Below, one piece after another: positions 27,009 through 37,059 of a stretch of DNA of 64,000 nt. Numbering within the stretch: position 1 is the stretch's first letter; the number at the start of each line of letters is the position of its first letter. Below the pieces are notes generated by a model. That model saw only the letters and a program-made list of their open reading frames with translations, was not told where the DNA came from and ran no database searches. Source of the DNA: an uncultured Pelagibacteraceae bacterium (GTDB lineage Bacteria; Pseudomonadota; Alphaproteobacteria; Pelagibacterales; Pelagibacteraceae); NCBI GenBank assembly GCA_902589315.1, contig CACISK010000004.1, forward strand, positions 62,001-126,000, in the 5' to 3' direction. Both the position numbers and the translations under genes were made by a program.

Positions 27009-27052
27009 ATCTTTGTTGATATATTAAGTGAAATTGTTAAAAGCCTCTTTCT

Positions 27053-28339
27053 ATGGAAGATTTTAAAGTAAAAGATATATCCGAAGCGGAATTTGGAAGA
27101 AAAGAAATTTCACTGGCTGAAACTGAAATGCCAGGATTAATGGCTCTTAGAGAAGAATATAAGGGTAAAAAACCTTTAAATGGAGCTCGGATTGTTGGTT
27201 GTTTACACATGACAATACAAACAGCTGTCTTAATAGAAACTTTAGTTGATTTAGGGGCTGAAGTTAGATGGTCCTCATGTAATATTTTTTCGACACAAGA
27301 CCATGCAGCAGCAGCAATTGCAAAAGCTGGCATTCCTGTATTTGCTTGGAAAGGCGAAACAGAAGAAGAATATTGGTGGTGTGTAAAGCAAACTATTGAA
27401 GGAAAAGATGGCTGGAAACCAAATATGATACTTGATGATGGTGGTGATCTTACAGCATTGATGCACAAAGATTATAAAGAATTATTAAATGATGTTAAAG
27501 GTTTATCAGAAGAGACAACCACAGGAGTTTTAGCATTAAAAAAAATGGAAAGCGAAGGTAGTTTACTTGTACCAGCAATAAATGTTAATGACTCAGTAAC
27601 AAAATCTAAGTTCGATAATTTATATGGTTGCAGAGAAAGTTTAGTTGATGGAATTAAAAGAGCTACTGACGTGATGATGTCAGGTAAGGTAGCTATTGTA
27701 GCTGGATTTGGAGATGTTGGAAAGGGAAGCGCTGCTTCTCTTCGTCAAAGCGGTGCAAGAGTTATGGTTACAGAAACAGATCCAATTTGTGCTCTCCAAG
27801 CGGCAATGGAAGGTTATGAAGTAGTCTTAATGGATGAGATGATAAAAGAAGCTGACATTGTTGTTACTGCCACAGGAAATAAGGATATTGTGACAGCTGA
27901 TCATATGAGAGAAATGAAAGATAGAGCAATTCTATGTAATATCGGTCACTTTGATAATGAGATCCAAGTAGATGCTCTTAAAAATTATAAATGGGATGAA
28001 ATAAAACCACAAGTTCACGAAATTACATTGCCAGATGGTAAAAGAATTATTTTATTAGCAGAAGGTAGATTGGTTAATCTTGGATGTGCAACAGGACATC
28101 CAAGTTTTGTAATGAGTGCTTCTTTTACAAATCAAGTAACAGCCCAGATAGAATTATGGAATAACTCAGATAAATATGAGAAAAAAGTGTATGTTTTACC
28201 TAAACATTTAGATGAGAAAGTAGCCAGACTTCATTTAGAAAAAGTTGGAGCTAAATTAACAAAATTATCAGATGATCAAGCAAAATATATAAGCGTAACA
28301 CCAGAAGGACCTTATAAACCAGATGCCTATCGCTACTAA
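27053..28339 (+). CDS. ahcY: S-adenosylhomocysteine hydrolase
   Basis: Reversibly splits S-adenosylhomocysteine into adenosine and homocysteine, relieving product inhibition of methyltransferases and returning homocysteine to methionine. NAD binding is seen in [17 protein letters not shown] (near 218), substrate sites in [15 protein letters not shown] (near 76) and [20 protein letters not shown]. The protein ends PDAYRY, the family C-terminus. At 428 residues it is the shorter type lacking the ~40-residue insertion found in many bacterial enzymes. It overlaps tsaE by 17 bases. Confidence 0.96.
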   Translation: MEDFKVKDISEAEFGRKEISLAETEMPGLMALREEYKGKKPLNGARIVGCLHMTIQTAVLIETLVDLGAEVRWSSCNIFSTQDHAAAAIAKAGIPVFAWKGETEEEYWWCVKQTIEGKDGWKPNMILDDGGDLTALMHKDYKELLNDVKGLSEETTTGVLALKKMESEGSLLVPAINVNDSVTKSKFDNLYGCRESLVDGIKRATDVMMSGKVAIVAGFGDVGKGSAASLRQSGARVMVTETDPICALQAAMEGYEVVLMDEMIKEADIVVTATGNKDIVTADHMREMKDRAILCNIGHFDNEIQVDALKNYKWDEIKPQVHEITLPDGKRIILLAEGRLVNLGCATGHPSFVMSASFTNQVTAQIELWNNSDKYEKKVYVLPKHLDEKVARLHLEKVGAKLTKLSDDQAKYISVTPEGPYKPDAYRY

Positions 28340-28805
28340 AAGTAGCAAAATAGATATTTCAAAAGAAATTATCACACAAAAAATTGCTGAAAAAATTGCA
28401 AGTAAAATTAGTAAAAATACAACGTTGCTTTTTTATGGAAACATCGGAGTAGGTAAGACTACATTTATAAGATATCTAATTAATTATCTTCAAACAAAAA
28501 ATGGCTTAGAAACAACAGAAATACCCAGTCCAACTTTTAATATTATAAATGAATATGAGATTAATTCCTTGATTGTTAGACATTTTGATCTCTACAGAAT
28601 TAAAGATAAAAAAGATTTAAATAATTTAGGAATTAATGAAAACTTAGAAGATTACGCTAGACTAATTGAATGGCCTGAAATCTTAGGTAAAAATATAGAG
28701 TGTACTTTTACATTAAAATTTGAATATGATGAAAAGCTTGAAAATAGGTACTTAATTATATCTAATAATATTGATTTTGATTTTAATGAATTTGAAAAAA
28801 TTTAA
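28323..28805 (+). CDS. tsaE: tRNA N6-threonylcarbamoyladenosine ATPase TsaE
   Basis: ATPase of the TsaBDE complex that installs t6A37 on ANN-decoding tRNAs. The Walker A motif GNIGVGKTT is at residues 39-47, [10 protein letters not shown] near 75 and the HFDLYRI segment near 88, all standard. 160 residues, full length. Its start overlaps ahcY by 17 bases, the only ATG available. It precedes amgK and murU; tsaE-amgK-murU is a familiar alphaproteobacterial order. Confidence 0.92.
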   Translation: MPIATKSSKIDISKEIITQKIAEKIASKISKNTTLLFYGNIGVGKTTFIRYLINYLQTKNGLETTEIPSPTFNIINEYEINSLIVRHFDLYRIKDKKDLNNLGINENLEDYARLIEWPEILGKNIECTFTLKFEYDEKLENRYLIISNNIDFDFNEFEKI

Positions 28806-29718
28806 AAAACTATCAGGAGATGCATCTTTTAGACAATTTTTTAGAACAAATAATTCAATATTAGTTTATAGCAAAATTCAAAAGCGATCAAACCTACTAA
28901 ACTATGATGCAGTTAACAAAATTTTGATTAAAAATAAAATATTAGCACCAGGTTTAATTAGTCAAAATTATAAAAAAAATTTTATAGAAATTGAGGATTT
29001 TGGCAATAAAAACATGTTGGATAAAATTAAATCCTCAAAAACTAAATTAATTGAATACAAAAAAATACTAAAAATTTTATATCAAATTCAAAAAATTAAA
29101 AATTTTAAAACTCAAAATTTTCTTAAAAAAAAATTTAATTTATCAAACTATTCAAAAGCTAAAATACTTAAAGAGTCATACCTTTTTTTGGAATGGTACT
29201 TATCAGCAAATAAATTAATTATTCAAAAAGGACTTTTAAAAAAAAATTTCAAAAAAATAATAGATAAATTGTATTTAAATTTAAAAATCAAACACAAAGT
29301 GTTTGTACATAGAGATTTTCATGTCTCAAACATGATGTTTTATAAAAATAAAATCGCTTTAATAGATAGTCAAGATGCTGTCCTAGGCAATCCAGCATAT
29401 GATTTGGCATCACTTATAGATGATGTAAGAATTAAAACTTCAAATAGTTTTAAGTCAAATATTTTAAAAGTATTTCTTAGTAAATTTAAGTATAAAAATG
29501 AAACTCAATTTATTAATGATTTTGAAATTTTATCTGTTTTGAGAAATCTAAAAATAATTGGTATATTCACAAGACTTGCAAAAAGAGATAAAAAAAGAAA
29601 ATATCTAAAATTAATACCTTATGCTTGGAAATTAATTGATAATCGTATTAAAAATAATCCAAATTTTCATGATTTAAAAATTTTTCTACAAAAAAACCCA
29701 AGAATAAAAAAAATATGA
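28786..29718 (+). CDS. amgK: N-acetylmuramate/N-acetylglucosamine anomeric kinase AmgK
   Basis: Aminoglycoside-phosphotransferase-fold kinase. The Brenner motif is HRDFHVSNMMF (near 185-195) and the metal site is IDSQDAVLGNPAYDLASLI. In Pseudomonas and relatives AmgK phosphorylates recycled MurNAc at C1, feeding MurU. The gene order tsaE-amgK-murU supports this rather than antibiotic resistance. I use the ATG at 28786 ([18 protein letters not shown]) rather than a TTG 15 bases earlier. It overlaps tsaE by 20 bases and murU by 4. Lys- and Asn-rich like neighbours. About 310 residues. Confidence 0.85.
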   Translation: MNLKKFKKLSGDASFRQFFRTNNSILVYSKIQKRSNLLNYDAVNKILIKNKILAPGLISQNYKKNFIEIEDFGNKNMLDKIKSSKTKLIEYKKILKILYQIQKIKNFKTQNFLKKKFNLSNYSKAKILKESYLFLEWYLSANKLIIQKGLLKKNFKKIIDKLYLNLKIKHKVFVHRDFHVSNMMFYKNKIALIDSQDAVLGNPAYDLASLIDDVRIKTSNSFKSNILKVFLSKFKYKNETQFINDFEILSVLRNLKIIGIFTRLAKRDKKRKYLKLIPYAWKLIDNRIKNNPNFHDLKIFLQKNPRIKKI

Positions 29719-30398
29719 AAATTAAAACAGCAATAATTTTATGTGCAGGATTTGGAAAAAGATTAATGCCATTAACTGAAAAAATACCAAAACCTCTCTT
29801 AAAAATTAATGAGATTAGCTTATTAGAAAATACTATAAACTTAATAAAAGTATTAGAAATAAAATCTTTAAAAATTAATACTTTCTATTTAAGTGATAAA
29901 ATAAAAGATTTCATTTTTTCAAATAATTTTGGTTTAGAAATTCAAATTATAGAAGATGGTAAAGAAATATTAGATACAGGGGGTGGTCTTTTAAATGTAA
30001 TAAATAATTCAGTTGAAACAGATTTTATAGTTTTTAATCCTGATACAATTTGGAACGCCGAATATGCAAATGAAATTAAGCAGATGGAAAATATATATTT
30101 TAAAAATAATATAGAAAATATTTTAATGGTTGTAAAAAAAGATTTAAGTTTTGATAAAAGATTTAAAGGCGATTTTTCTTTGGATGGCAATAATTTAAAA
30201 AAGAACCATGATAAAAATTATATTTATACAGGGTGTCAAATTATAAATAAAAAAATATTTAAAAATTTATCAAAAAAAATATTTTCAATGAATGAGATTT
30301 GGGATAATTGCATTAAAAAAGAAAATTTGTATGGTTTCGAGAGTAGTATTGAGTTTCTTCATTTAACAGATAAAGATATTTACGAAAAACTTATTTAA
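29715..30398 (+). CDS. murU: N-acetylmuramate-1-phosphate uridylyltransferase MurU
   Basis: Sugar-1-phosphate nucleotidyltransferase with LCAGFGKRLMPLTEKIPKPL at residues 10-29 and the metal-binding FNPDTIW near 114. Together with AmgK it makes UDP-MurNAc from recycled MurNAc, bypassing MurA/MurB. Length 227 matches MurU and lacks the extra domain of RfbA/GlmU types. The substrate assignment depends on position after amgK. The pair complements AmpG and the NlpC/P60 enzyme encoded at 9.3-11.4 kb. Confidence 0.85.
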   Translation: MKIKTAIILCAGFGKRLMPLTEKIPKPLLKINEISLLENTINLIKVLEIKSLKINTFYLSDKIKDFIFSNNFGLEIQIIEDGKEILDTGGGLLNVINNSVETDFIVFNPDTIWNAEYANEIKQMENIYFKNNIENILMVVKKDLSFDKRFKGDFSLDGNNLKKNHDKNYIYTGCQIINKKIFKNLSKKIFSMNEIWDNCIKKENLYGFESSIEFLHLTDKDIYEKLI

Positions 30399-30403
30399 CA
30401 AGT

Positions 30404-31114
30404 TTAGAATTTAATTAAATCCCTAGATCTACTCTGATCGAGGTATTTAGCTTCTTTTATATTCTTTTTTTCAAATTTCAAAAGTAGAGGATTTCCTGTT
30501 GGTATTTCAAGTTTAGAAATTTCATTGTTATCAATTTTAAATAAATATTTTAAAAGTGATCTAATTGAATTACCATGAGCAGATACAATTATATTATCCT
30601 GTAAATTTTTCTCTATGTTTTCAACAAAATAGGGCACAACTCTTTCATAAGTATCTTTAAGAGACTCTGTATCTGGAATTAGGTTACGGGGTATATCATT
30701 GTAAATACTTATATTTTTTGGATGGTATGGGCTATTTATATTTAAAGGTTTTGGTGGATTATCCCAAGATCTTCTGAATTTCTGAACTTCTTCTTCTCCC
30801 AATTTTTTTCTCATTTCATCTTTGTTTAAACCTGTCAGTGATCCGTAGTGCCTCTCATTTAATTGCCAGGCCTTAATCATATTCTCTGGTTTTACTCTAA
30901 TTGTATTTAAAATGAGTTTTAAAGTATCAATCGATCTTAGTTGATAAGAAGTATAAAAATGTTTGATTTCTAAATTTAATTTTTTTATTAACTCTCCGGC
31001 TTTACAGGCTTCCAATTTTCCTTGTGGTGCGAGTTCAACGTCGACCCATCCTGTAAATTTATTTTCTAAATTCCATTCGCTTTGACCATGTCTAACAAGT
31101 ATTAAGTGACTCAT
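30404..31114 (-). CDS. gpmA: 2,3-bisphosphoglycerate-dependent phosphoglycerate mutase
   Basis: Glycolytic/gluconeogenic interconversion of 3- and 2-phosphoglycerate. The phosphohistidine motif VRHGQSEWN has catalytic His9, followed by FTGWVDVELAPQG, the ERHYGSLTG segment near 88 and the second histidine in VSAHGNSIRS near 180. 236 residues, typical of the dimeric/tetrameric enzyme. It converges with murU (5 bases apart) and diverges from the VanZ-like gene. Confidence 0.96.
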   Translation of the reverse strand: MSHLILVRHGQSEWNLENKFTGWVDVELAPQGKLEACKAGELIKKLNLEIKHFYTSYQLRSIDTLKLILNTIRVKPENMIKAWQLNERHYGSLTGLNKDEMRKKLGEEEVQKFRRSWDNPPKPLNINSPYHPKNISIYNDIPRNLIPDTESLKDTYERVVPYFVENIEKNLQDNIIVSAHGNSIRSLLKYLFKIDNNEISKLEIPTGNPLLLKFEKKNIKEAKYLDQSRSRDLIKF

Positions 31115-31140
31115 TTATGAAAATTTAATATAGATTAACT

Positions 31141-31512
31141 ATGAATTACATAAAGCAGTTTTTTTATCTGTCTAACGTAGTTTTATTTATTTTTTACTTG
31201 TACCCTGGAAGTATTTTGGGATGTTTAATATATAATGATTGCAAATTTCAACCGCAATTAACAAGAGATTTTTTAGTATCTTCAAATCACGTTTATGTTT
31301 TCTTTATTATATCAATTCTAGGATTAATTTCTTTTAAGCATAAATTAAAAAATATATTTATTTATCTTATTTGTATTTCTATCATTTTAGAAATTATACA
31401 CTTAATTATTCCAGAAAGAGGATTTGAATTAGGCGATTTGTTTGGTAATATAATAGGTGTACTTATATCATTTTTAGTTTTTAAAATAATTTATAAAGGT
31501 AGATTGCAATGA
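31141..31512 (+). CDS. VanZ-like small membrane protein
   Basis: A 123-residue protein with four hydrophobic segments (about 8-26, 47-64, 70-88 and 99-117). The segment ending GFELGDLFGNIIGVLISFLV resembles the VanZ-like family, where an Asp and Asn in DxxxNxxG are conserved. Function in the family is poorly defined, with links to envelope or glycopeptide resistance. It overlaps the DUF1476 gene by 4 bases and starts a tight plus-strand run of four genes. Confidence 0.6.
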   Translation: MNYIKQFFYLSNVVLFIFYLYPGSILGCLIYNDCKFQPQLTRDFLVSSNHVYVFFIISILGLISFKHKLKNIFIYLICISIILEIIHLIIPERGFELGDLFGNIIGVLISFLVFKIIYKGRLQ

Positions 31513-31817
31513 GTTCATTCGATGAAAGAAAAAAAGGTTTTGAAAAAAAATTTGCTCATGATGAGGAAAAACAATTTAAAATTAATGCAAGAAAAAATAA
31601 ATATTTAGGAGAGTGGGCCTCACAAATTCTGGGATATGATGAGGAAAAAAAAAATCAATATATTCAAGATGTAATTAAAGCAGATTTTGCTGAGGCAGGT
31701 GATGAAGATGTTTATAGAAAGCTTTATGGAGATTTAAAAGACAAAAATATATCGGAAGACCAAATCAGAAAAAAAATGCAAGAATGTAATGAAAAAGCAA
31801 CTACTGAAGTTAGTTAG
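31509..31817 (+). CDS. ATP synthase F1 inhibitor zeta subunit (DUF1476)
   Basis: Small helical protein with the family start MSSFDERKKGFEKKFAHDEE and the conserved NKYLGEWASQILG, KADFAEAGDEDVYRKL blocks. In Paracoccus this family is the zeta inhibitor that blocks ATP hydrolysis by F1-ATPase through its N-terminus. 102 residues, full length. It overlaps the VanZ-like gene (4 bases) and the nuclease gene (29 bases). No ATP synthase genes are nearby. Confidence 0.85.
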   Translation: MSSFDERKKGFEKKFAHDEEKQFKINARKNKYLGEWASQILGYDEEKKNQYIQDVIKADFAEAGDEDVYRKLYGDLKDKNISEDQIRKKMQECNEKATTEVS

Positions 31818-32301
31818 TTTTCTATTTTTATTTACATTTGTAGCAACAAACTACTTACTATCAGAAATAATCCTAATTTCAGATAAAATTAAAATAATCG
31901 ATGGTGATACAATTTTATTAGATAATAAAAAAATTCGTTTTTCAGGAATAGATGCTCCTGAAACTAAATTTAAAGGAAAGCAACAATTTTGTTTAAAAAA
32001 TAAAAAAAAAATTAATTGTGGAAAAATTTCAAAAAATTCTCTTACAGAAAAAATTATAAATAAAAAATTAAAATGTTTAATCGAGCCTCAAAAAGACTAT
32101 TTTGGTAGGTATTTAGGTGAGTGTTTTATCAATAATGAGAGTGTTTCAGCTTACATGGTAAGAAATGGATTAGCTTTTGACTATCCAAAATATTCTAAAA
32201 AAAAATATTCTAAAGATCAAATTTATGCAAAAAACAATAAGTTAGGTTTATGGAGTATGGAATTTGATTATCCATGGATATGGAGAAAAAATAATAGATA
32301 A
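31789..32301 (+). CDS. Secreted thermonuclease-like (SNase) protein
   Basis: Staphylococcal-nuclease-fold protein with a signal peptide in the first ~25 residues (MKKQLLKLVSFLFLFTF...). The core shows IIDGDTILLDNKKIRFSGID followed by APETK, the nuclease Asp/Arg/Glu region, and KDYFGRYLGECF with the second catalytic Arg. 170 residues. Likely periplasmic or surface nuclease scavenging nucleic acid, or a domain with a nonclassical role. The start overlaps the DUF1476 gene by 29 bases and is the only one giving a signal peptide. Confidence 0.83.
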   Translation: MKKQLLKLVSFLFLFTFVATNYLLSEIILISDKIKIIDGDTILLDNKKIRFSGIDAPETKFKGKQQFCLKNKKKINCGKISKNSLTEKIINKKLKCLIEPQKDYFGRYLGECFINNESVSAYMVRNGLAFDYPKYSKKKYSKDQIYAKNNKLGLWSMEFDYPWIWRKNNR

Positions 32302-32314
32302 TTTATATTAAACT

Positions 32315-32914
32315 GTGATTCTTTTTAGAAAGTATTTTTTAGTTTTTGGTCTATTATTTTCAACTGCTTGTTCATCGATACCTCAAAATACATCAGATGG
32401 CTGTTCAATATTTTCTGAAAGATATCTTTGGTATAAACACGCAAAAAAAACTGAAAAAAAGTGGGGGACACCAATCAACTTACAATTAGCAATAATAAAA
32501 ATGGAATCTGATTTTGACTGGCTCGCTAAGCCTGCCCGTCAAAAATTATTTAAAGTTATACCTTATAAAAGACCCTCTAGTTCATTTGGATACTCACAAG
32601 CCATCAAAGGTACTTGGAAACAATATAAAGATGAGACTGGAAATAAATATGCTTTAAGAACTAGATTTAAAGATAGTGTTGATTTTATTGGCTGGTATAC
32701 AAATAAAACGGAAAAAATTTTAAAGGTTTCAAAAAAAGATTCCTTCAGACAATATATTGCTTATCATGAAGGCTGGGGAAATTATAAAAATTATAAAAAC
32801 AATCAGAAAGTTATAGTATTGGCAAAAAAAGTAGAGGGTTATTCAAATAAATTCAAGAAGCAGCTTAATAAATGTAGTAAATCTTTGACTACTAGAAAAT
32901 ATATTATTTTTTAA
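32315..32914 (+). CDS. Lytic-transglycosylase-like (SLT fold) lipoprotein
   Basis: Begins at a GTG (32315) and has a short signal ending in a lipobox FSTACS (Cys19), so probably lipid-anchored. The rest resembles the lysozyme/SLT fold: AIIKMESDFDW supplies the candidate catalytic Glu near 68 and SSFGYSQAIKGTWKQY matches the GlyLM-like second motif. YHEGWGNYK near 150 is also SLT-like. 199 residues. Expected to cut glycan strands of murein. The end overlaps the convergent RND pump gene by 11 bases. Confidence 0.72.
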   Translation: MILFRKYFLVFGLLFSTACSSIPQNTSDGCSIFSERYLWYKHAKKTEKKWGTPINLQLAIIKMESDFDWLAKPARQKLFKVIPYKRPSSSFGYSQAIKGTWKQYKDETGNKYALRTRFKDSVDFIGWYTNKTEKILKVSKKDSFRQYIAYHEGWGNYKNYKNNQKVIVLAKKVEGYSNKFKKQLNKCSKSLTTRKYIIF

Positions 32915-35900
32915 TCAATTGCTTTTCTAACTCTAGATCTACTGCATCTATTCTCTTGGTATTTTTTGCTAGAGTTAAATACATAGTTGGCGTTACATAC
33001 AATGTAAAGAATGTAGAAATGATCATTCCGCCAAATATTGTTGATCCTACTGCTAATCTAGAGGCCTCGCCTGCGCCAGGACCTATGTTACCTACTATAA
33101 GAGGTAACATTGCAATCATAGTACTTAATGAAGTCATTATGATTGGTCTTATTCTTAATTTACAAGCTTCCATCAATGCTTCCTCAATTTTTGCACCTGT
33201 TGTTCGAATTTGATTAGTATAGTCAACGATAAGAATACTATTTTTAGTGGATATACCGATTAATATAATCAAGGCGATTTGTGAAAATATATTTATCGAA
33301 CTATTTAGAAATAAGATGAACACAAGACCTCCAAAAACTGCAAGAGGTACAGTCAATATAATTATAAAAGGATGGACAAATGAATTAAAAGTAGCAGCCA
33401 TTACTAAATATGCAGTTATTAATGCTAAAGCGAAAATAAGAAATATTTCGTTACTAGTCTCTTTTAGTTCTTCGGACTTACCTTTCCAAGTTATTTGATT
33501 TTGAGGAGCAACTCTCAACATTACGTCTTCTAAATATTTTATAGCTTCAGACAATGTATATTCTTCAGATAAAGCTGCCGATATAGTTACTGCTCGTTGT
33601 CTATTATATCTAGGCAATGACTCGGCTGTTCCCTTCTCTTCAAATTCTACTAAACTTGCAACAGACACTAATTTTCCAGTGGTTTCAGATCTTACAAAAA
33701 TTTTTGATAAACCATCTTTATCTCTTCTATCTGCTAAATACTGCTGAAGAATTATAGGGTATTCTCTTCCTTCTTTATTATATGTTGTAACTCTCTTTCC
33801 ACCGTATAATGTTTCTAGTGTTCTGCCTATATTTTCTATTGAAACTCCTAAATCATTTGCTCGATTTTTGTTTGTGATTAATTTTACTTCAGGTTTATTT
33901 TTTGTGTAATCACTTTCAATCCTAAACATATTTCTATTTCTTCTTAGTTCTCTTAAAACTTGACTTTGAATTTGTTCTAACTCTTCATAACTTGTCCCAT
34001 AAATCACCATTTGAACTGGTTTATTGTAGCTAGAAACTCTTATAGATTGAGGTGATATAGGAAAAGCAAACGTTTCTGGCACACTAACAACTTGACCAAT
34101 AGCTTCTCTTAGAACAACTTGTGTACTCTTTTCTCTATTTTTCCATTCATCTAAAAGTGCAATTATAATAAAAGTATTATATGAAGTTGCGGACTTACCG
34201 AAACCAGGTACCCTCATAATTAATCTTTGGTAAGGGCTGTCTTCTGCTTGTAACAATTTTAATATTCTTCCCTCAATTATTTGGGCTTTTTCTTGTGTGT
34301 ATTCAAATGAACTTCCTTCATCTGTAGAACCAATTATTAAATAAGCCCCTCTATCTTCTAATGGTATCAATTCTTTTTTAGTAAAGTTAAATAAATAAAC
34401 TGAAGCTGCAATTAATAGAATTATAAATATCGAAATTGTTTTCTGTTTATTAATCCAAAATTTTAAGGTGTCGGTATAAAATTCTGTAAAAGATTTAAAT
34501 CCATTATTGAATTTTTTTACAAAAAAATTAATTTTTTCTTTTTTAATCAAAAACTTACTTCCTAACATTGGTGAAAGGGTTAAAGCCACAAACGAAGAAA
34601 CAACAATTGAGAAAGATAGTGCTATTGCAGTTTCCTTAAACAAGGTACCAGCTATACCCTCAATAAAAATTAAAGGTAAAAAAACTGCAACTAAGATTAG
34701 AGTTGTAGCTATTATCGCAAATGTTATCTGTCTTGAGCCTTTATAAGCAGCTACAAGTGGCGTTTCTCCTTTTTCAATTCTTGTATAAATTGCATCGGTC
34801 ATAATCACAGAATCATCTGTAATTATTCCAATCGCCAAAATAAAGCTTAAGAGTACAAAAATGTTAATTGAAAGATCAAAAATATATAAACCTAAAAAAG
34901 ATCCTATTAAACTAACTGGCAATGCAACGGCTGGTACTATTACAGCTTTTAGGTTTCCTAAGAACAAGTAAATTATTACTACAACTAGAATAAAAGCAAT
35001 GATTAAACTTTTATAAACTTCTTGTATTGCAGTCCCTACATAAGTTGCTCTATTAAATGCTATTTCTAACTTTAAACCATCTGGTAAAGATTGATTTAAA
35101 ACGTTTATTTTCTCTTTAATTTGATTTGAAAGTTCGACGGTTGATGCTCCACTTTTTGCGTATATTCCAATCCCAACTGTTTTTAAATTAGCTGCATTTT
35201 TTCTTTGAGCTTTAAATAAAGTTTTCTCAGAAACTGGACCAAGCTCTACATTTGCAATATCAGAAAGGGTTGTGACTTTATCTTTATTTTTCTTAAGAGG
35301 AAGCTGCTTGATTGTTTCAATGTTAGAGTAAGACTTATCAATATTAAGAGTTAAATCTTTGTTACTAGCTTCTAAAGTTCCAGCGGGGATGTTTATATTT
35401 TCATTTCTTAGTGCTCTCTCGACTTCTTGAATAGTAAGATTATTGGCTGCTAATTTGATAGGATCTACCCAAACTCTTACACTTAGCTCCCTTAATCCAC
35501 CGACTAAAATTCTACCAACATTTGGTACACTCGAAAAGGCATCTATAAGATATCTTTCTGCATAATCACCCAAATCTAAATCATTCCAAGTTGGTGACGA
35601 TAGCGCAACCCACATTGTAGTTGTAAAACCTGCTGCTTGTTTCAAAATTTGAGGTGGGTTTGCTTGATCTGGTAAATTGTCGGCAACTCTTGATACTCTT
35701 TCTCTTATATCGTTTGCGGCATCATCTAAATCTATATCTGTATTAAAATAAATATTTATTCTACTTCTTCCATTAAGCGAACTAGAGTCAATGTTCTTAA
35801 TTCCTTCCGCTCCTCCTATGACATCTTCTATTTTTTGTGTTATCTCTTCATCAACAATTTCAGCTGAAGCAGATTTATAATCGGTTTGCACCTGTACCAC

Positions 35901-36032
35901 TGGAGGCTGAATACCATCTGGTAATTCCCTAACAGGTAATTCCCAAAATACAAAAATTCCAAAAATAATTAGTATCATTGACATCACCCATGCAACGACA
36001 GGTCTTTTAATACTAACTTCGGTTATATACAT
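32904..36032 (-). CDS. RND efflux pump inner-membrane permease (HAE1/AcrB type)
   Basis: Proton-driven multidrug-type transporter of 1042 residues with twelve membrane segments and two large periplasmic loops. The start MYITEVSIKRPVVAWVMSMI followed by VFWELPVRELPDG is typical of the HAE1 family. TM4 carries the proton-relay DD pair (IGIITDDSVIMTDAIYTRIE). It follows its adaptor by 7 bases. No outer-membrane TolC-like gene is in the window. Substrates are unknown; the operon also holds sulfur-redox enzymes. Confidence 0.93.
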   Translation of the reverse strand: MYITEVSIKRPVVAWVMSMILIIFGIFVFWELPVRELPDGIQPPVVQVQTDYKSASAEIVDEEITQKIEDVIGGAEGIKNIDSSSLNGRSRINIYFNTDIDLDDAANDIRERVSRVADNLPDQANPPQILKQAAGFTTTMWVALSSPTWNDLDLGDYAERYLIDAFSSVPNVGRILVGGLRELSVRVWVDPIKLAANNLTIQEVERALRNENINIPAGTLEASNKDLTLNIDKSYSNIETIKQLPLKKNKDKVTTLSDIANVELGPVSEKTLFKAQRKNAANLKTVGIGIYAKSGASTVELSNQIKEKINVLNQSLPDGLKLEIAFNRATYVGTAIQEVYKSLIIAFILVVVIIYLFLGNLKAVIVPAVALPVSLIGSFLGLYIFDLSINIFVLLSFILAIGIITDDSVIMTDAIYTRIEKGETPLVAAYKGSRQITFAIIATTLILVAVFLPLIFIEGIAGTLFKETAIALSFSIVVSSFVALTLSPMLGSKFLIKKEKINFFVKKFNNGFKSFTEFYTDTLKFWINKQKTISIFIILLIAASVYLFNFTKKELIPLEDRGAYLIIGSTDEGSSFEYTQEKAQIIEGRILKLLQAEDSPYQRLIMRVPGFGKSATSYNTFIIIALLDEWKNREKSTQVVLREAIGQVVSVPETFAFPISPQSIRVSSYNKPVQMVIYGTSYEELEQIQSQVLRELRRNRNMFRIESDYTKNKPEVKLITNKNRANDLGVSIENIGRTLETLYGGKRVTTYNKEGREYPIILQQYLADRRDKDGLSKIFVRSETTGKLVSVASLVEFEEKGTAESLPRYNRQRAVTISAALSEEYTLSEAIKYLEDVMLRVAPQNQITWKGKSEELKETSNEIFLIFALALITAYLVMAATFNSFVHPFIIILTVPLAVFGGLVFILFLNSSINIFSQIALIILIGISTKNSILIVDYTNQIRTTGAKIEEALMEACKLRIRPIIMTSLSTMIAMLPLIVGNIGPGAGEASRLAVGSTIFGGMIISTFFTLYVTPTMYLTLAKNTKRIDAVDLELEKQLIKK

Positions 36033-36039
36033 GTATTAA

Positions 36040-37056
36040 TTATTTTTTATTTTCTTGTTTTTCAGAATCAGACTTTTTAAATATATTTAATTTTTGTAAC
36101 CACGCAAACATACCATTTTTGTTTTCTTTAATATCTTTTTTCTTTTTTCCACCCCAGCTAGATTTGTTTTGATTAGCTACTTCAGCACCCTTTTTTATAG
36201 GTCTTATTATTAAATTTGGTCTGACTTTTTTTGTACCCTCAGCAACAACTTTGTCACCAACTTTTAGACCATTTAAAACTTCAACATAACCCAGGTATCT
36301 ATCGCCGGTATCAATATTTGTTTTTAATACTTTATTTTTTTCGTCAACTTTATAGATAAATATATTATCACCTTCCACTATTGTGCTGGTATCTGGGATA
36401 CTTAAGCTTTCTCTCGTATCATATTTTATTGAAATTTCTAAAAATGAGCCAGGCAAAATTTCACCAGATGTATTATCAATTTTTATCCTTGTTGGTAATG
36501 ATCTAGTATCCTCACTAATTCGACTAGCTAACGAGTCAACTTCACCTTTATATGTTTTATCTTTGTATCCAGAAAATTTTATATCAACAGGTAAACCAAC
36601 TTTAATAAATGGCACAAACATTTCAGGTATATCTACATCACAATAGATAATGCTGGTATTTTCGAGATTAACTAAGATTGAAGATTTTGAAACTTCGATG
36701 TCTTCTGAAAATTCTCTTTTTCCAATTGTTCCATCAAACTGAGCAGTAATTTTTCTATTTTTAAGTTCTGCAATTACATCACCTTTTTTTACTTTTTGAT
36801 TAAAGTTGATAGGTTTAAGTATTTCATACTTCTCAATTTTATATGATTGTGTTTTAAATGGTCTTGCTGTTCCGTATGTGCTTATTAAATTTTCAAAAAC
36901 TCTATTTTCAGCTGCAGTAACAATTATTCCTGGAGGTGGTCTTTTACTAAATTTCTTCTTAAAATGATTTCCAATCATTGTTCTACCAACAATCACTGTA
37001 GCTATAATTAAAAAGAAAATTATTATTATGCTTGTAATTTTTGTAGATCTTTTCAT
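36040..37056 (-). CDS. RND efflux periplasmic adaptor subunit
   Basis: Membrane-fusion protein linking the RND pump to an outer-membrane channel. One N-terminal membrane anchor (about 6-25), a short coiled/lipoyl region (KGDVIAELKNRKITAQFDG near 90) and beta-barrel segments (FVPFIKVGLPVDIKFSGY) are visible. The C-terminal ~50 residues are charged and Lys-rich. 338 residues. It starts 3 bases after sseA and is followed by the pump. Confidence 0.88.
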   Translation of the reverse strand: MKRSTKITSIIIIFFLIIATVIVGRTMIGNHFKKKFSKRPPPGIIVTAAENRVFENLISTYGTARPFKTQSYKIEKYEILKPINFNQKVKKGDVIAELKNRKITAQFDGTIGKREFSEDIEVSKSSILVNLENTSIIYCDVDIPEMFVPFIKVGLPVDIKFSGYKDKTYKGEVDSLASRISEDTRSLPTRIKIDNTSGEILPGSFLEISIKYDTRESLSIPDTSTIVEGDNIFIYKVDEKNKVLKTNIDTGDRYLGYVEVLNGLKVGDKVVAEGTKKVRPNLIIRPIKKGAEVANQNKSSWGGKKKKDIKENKNGMFAWLQKLNIFKKSDSEKQENKK

Positions 37057-37059
37057 ATT

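Noticed and set aside
27037-27468. Minus-strand open frame opposite ahcY
   Set aside because: The composition mirrors ahcY codons and the forward protein is clearly real.
28771-28785. TTG start for amgK 15 bases upstream
   Set aside because: The ATG at 28786 gives the normal family N-terminus and avoids a larger overlap with tsaE.
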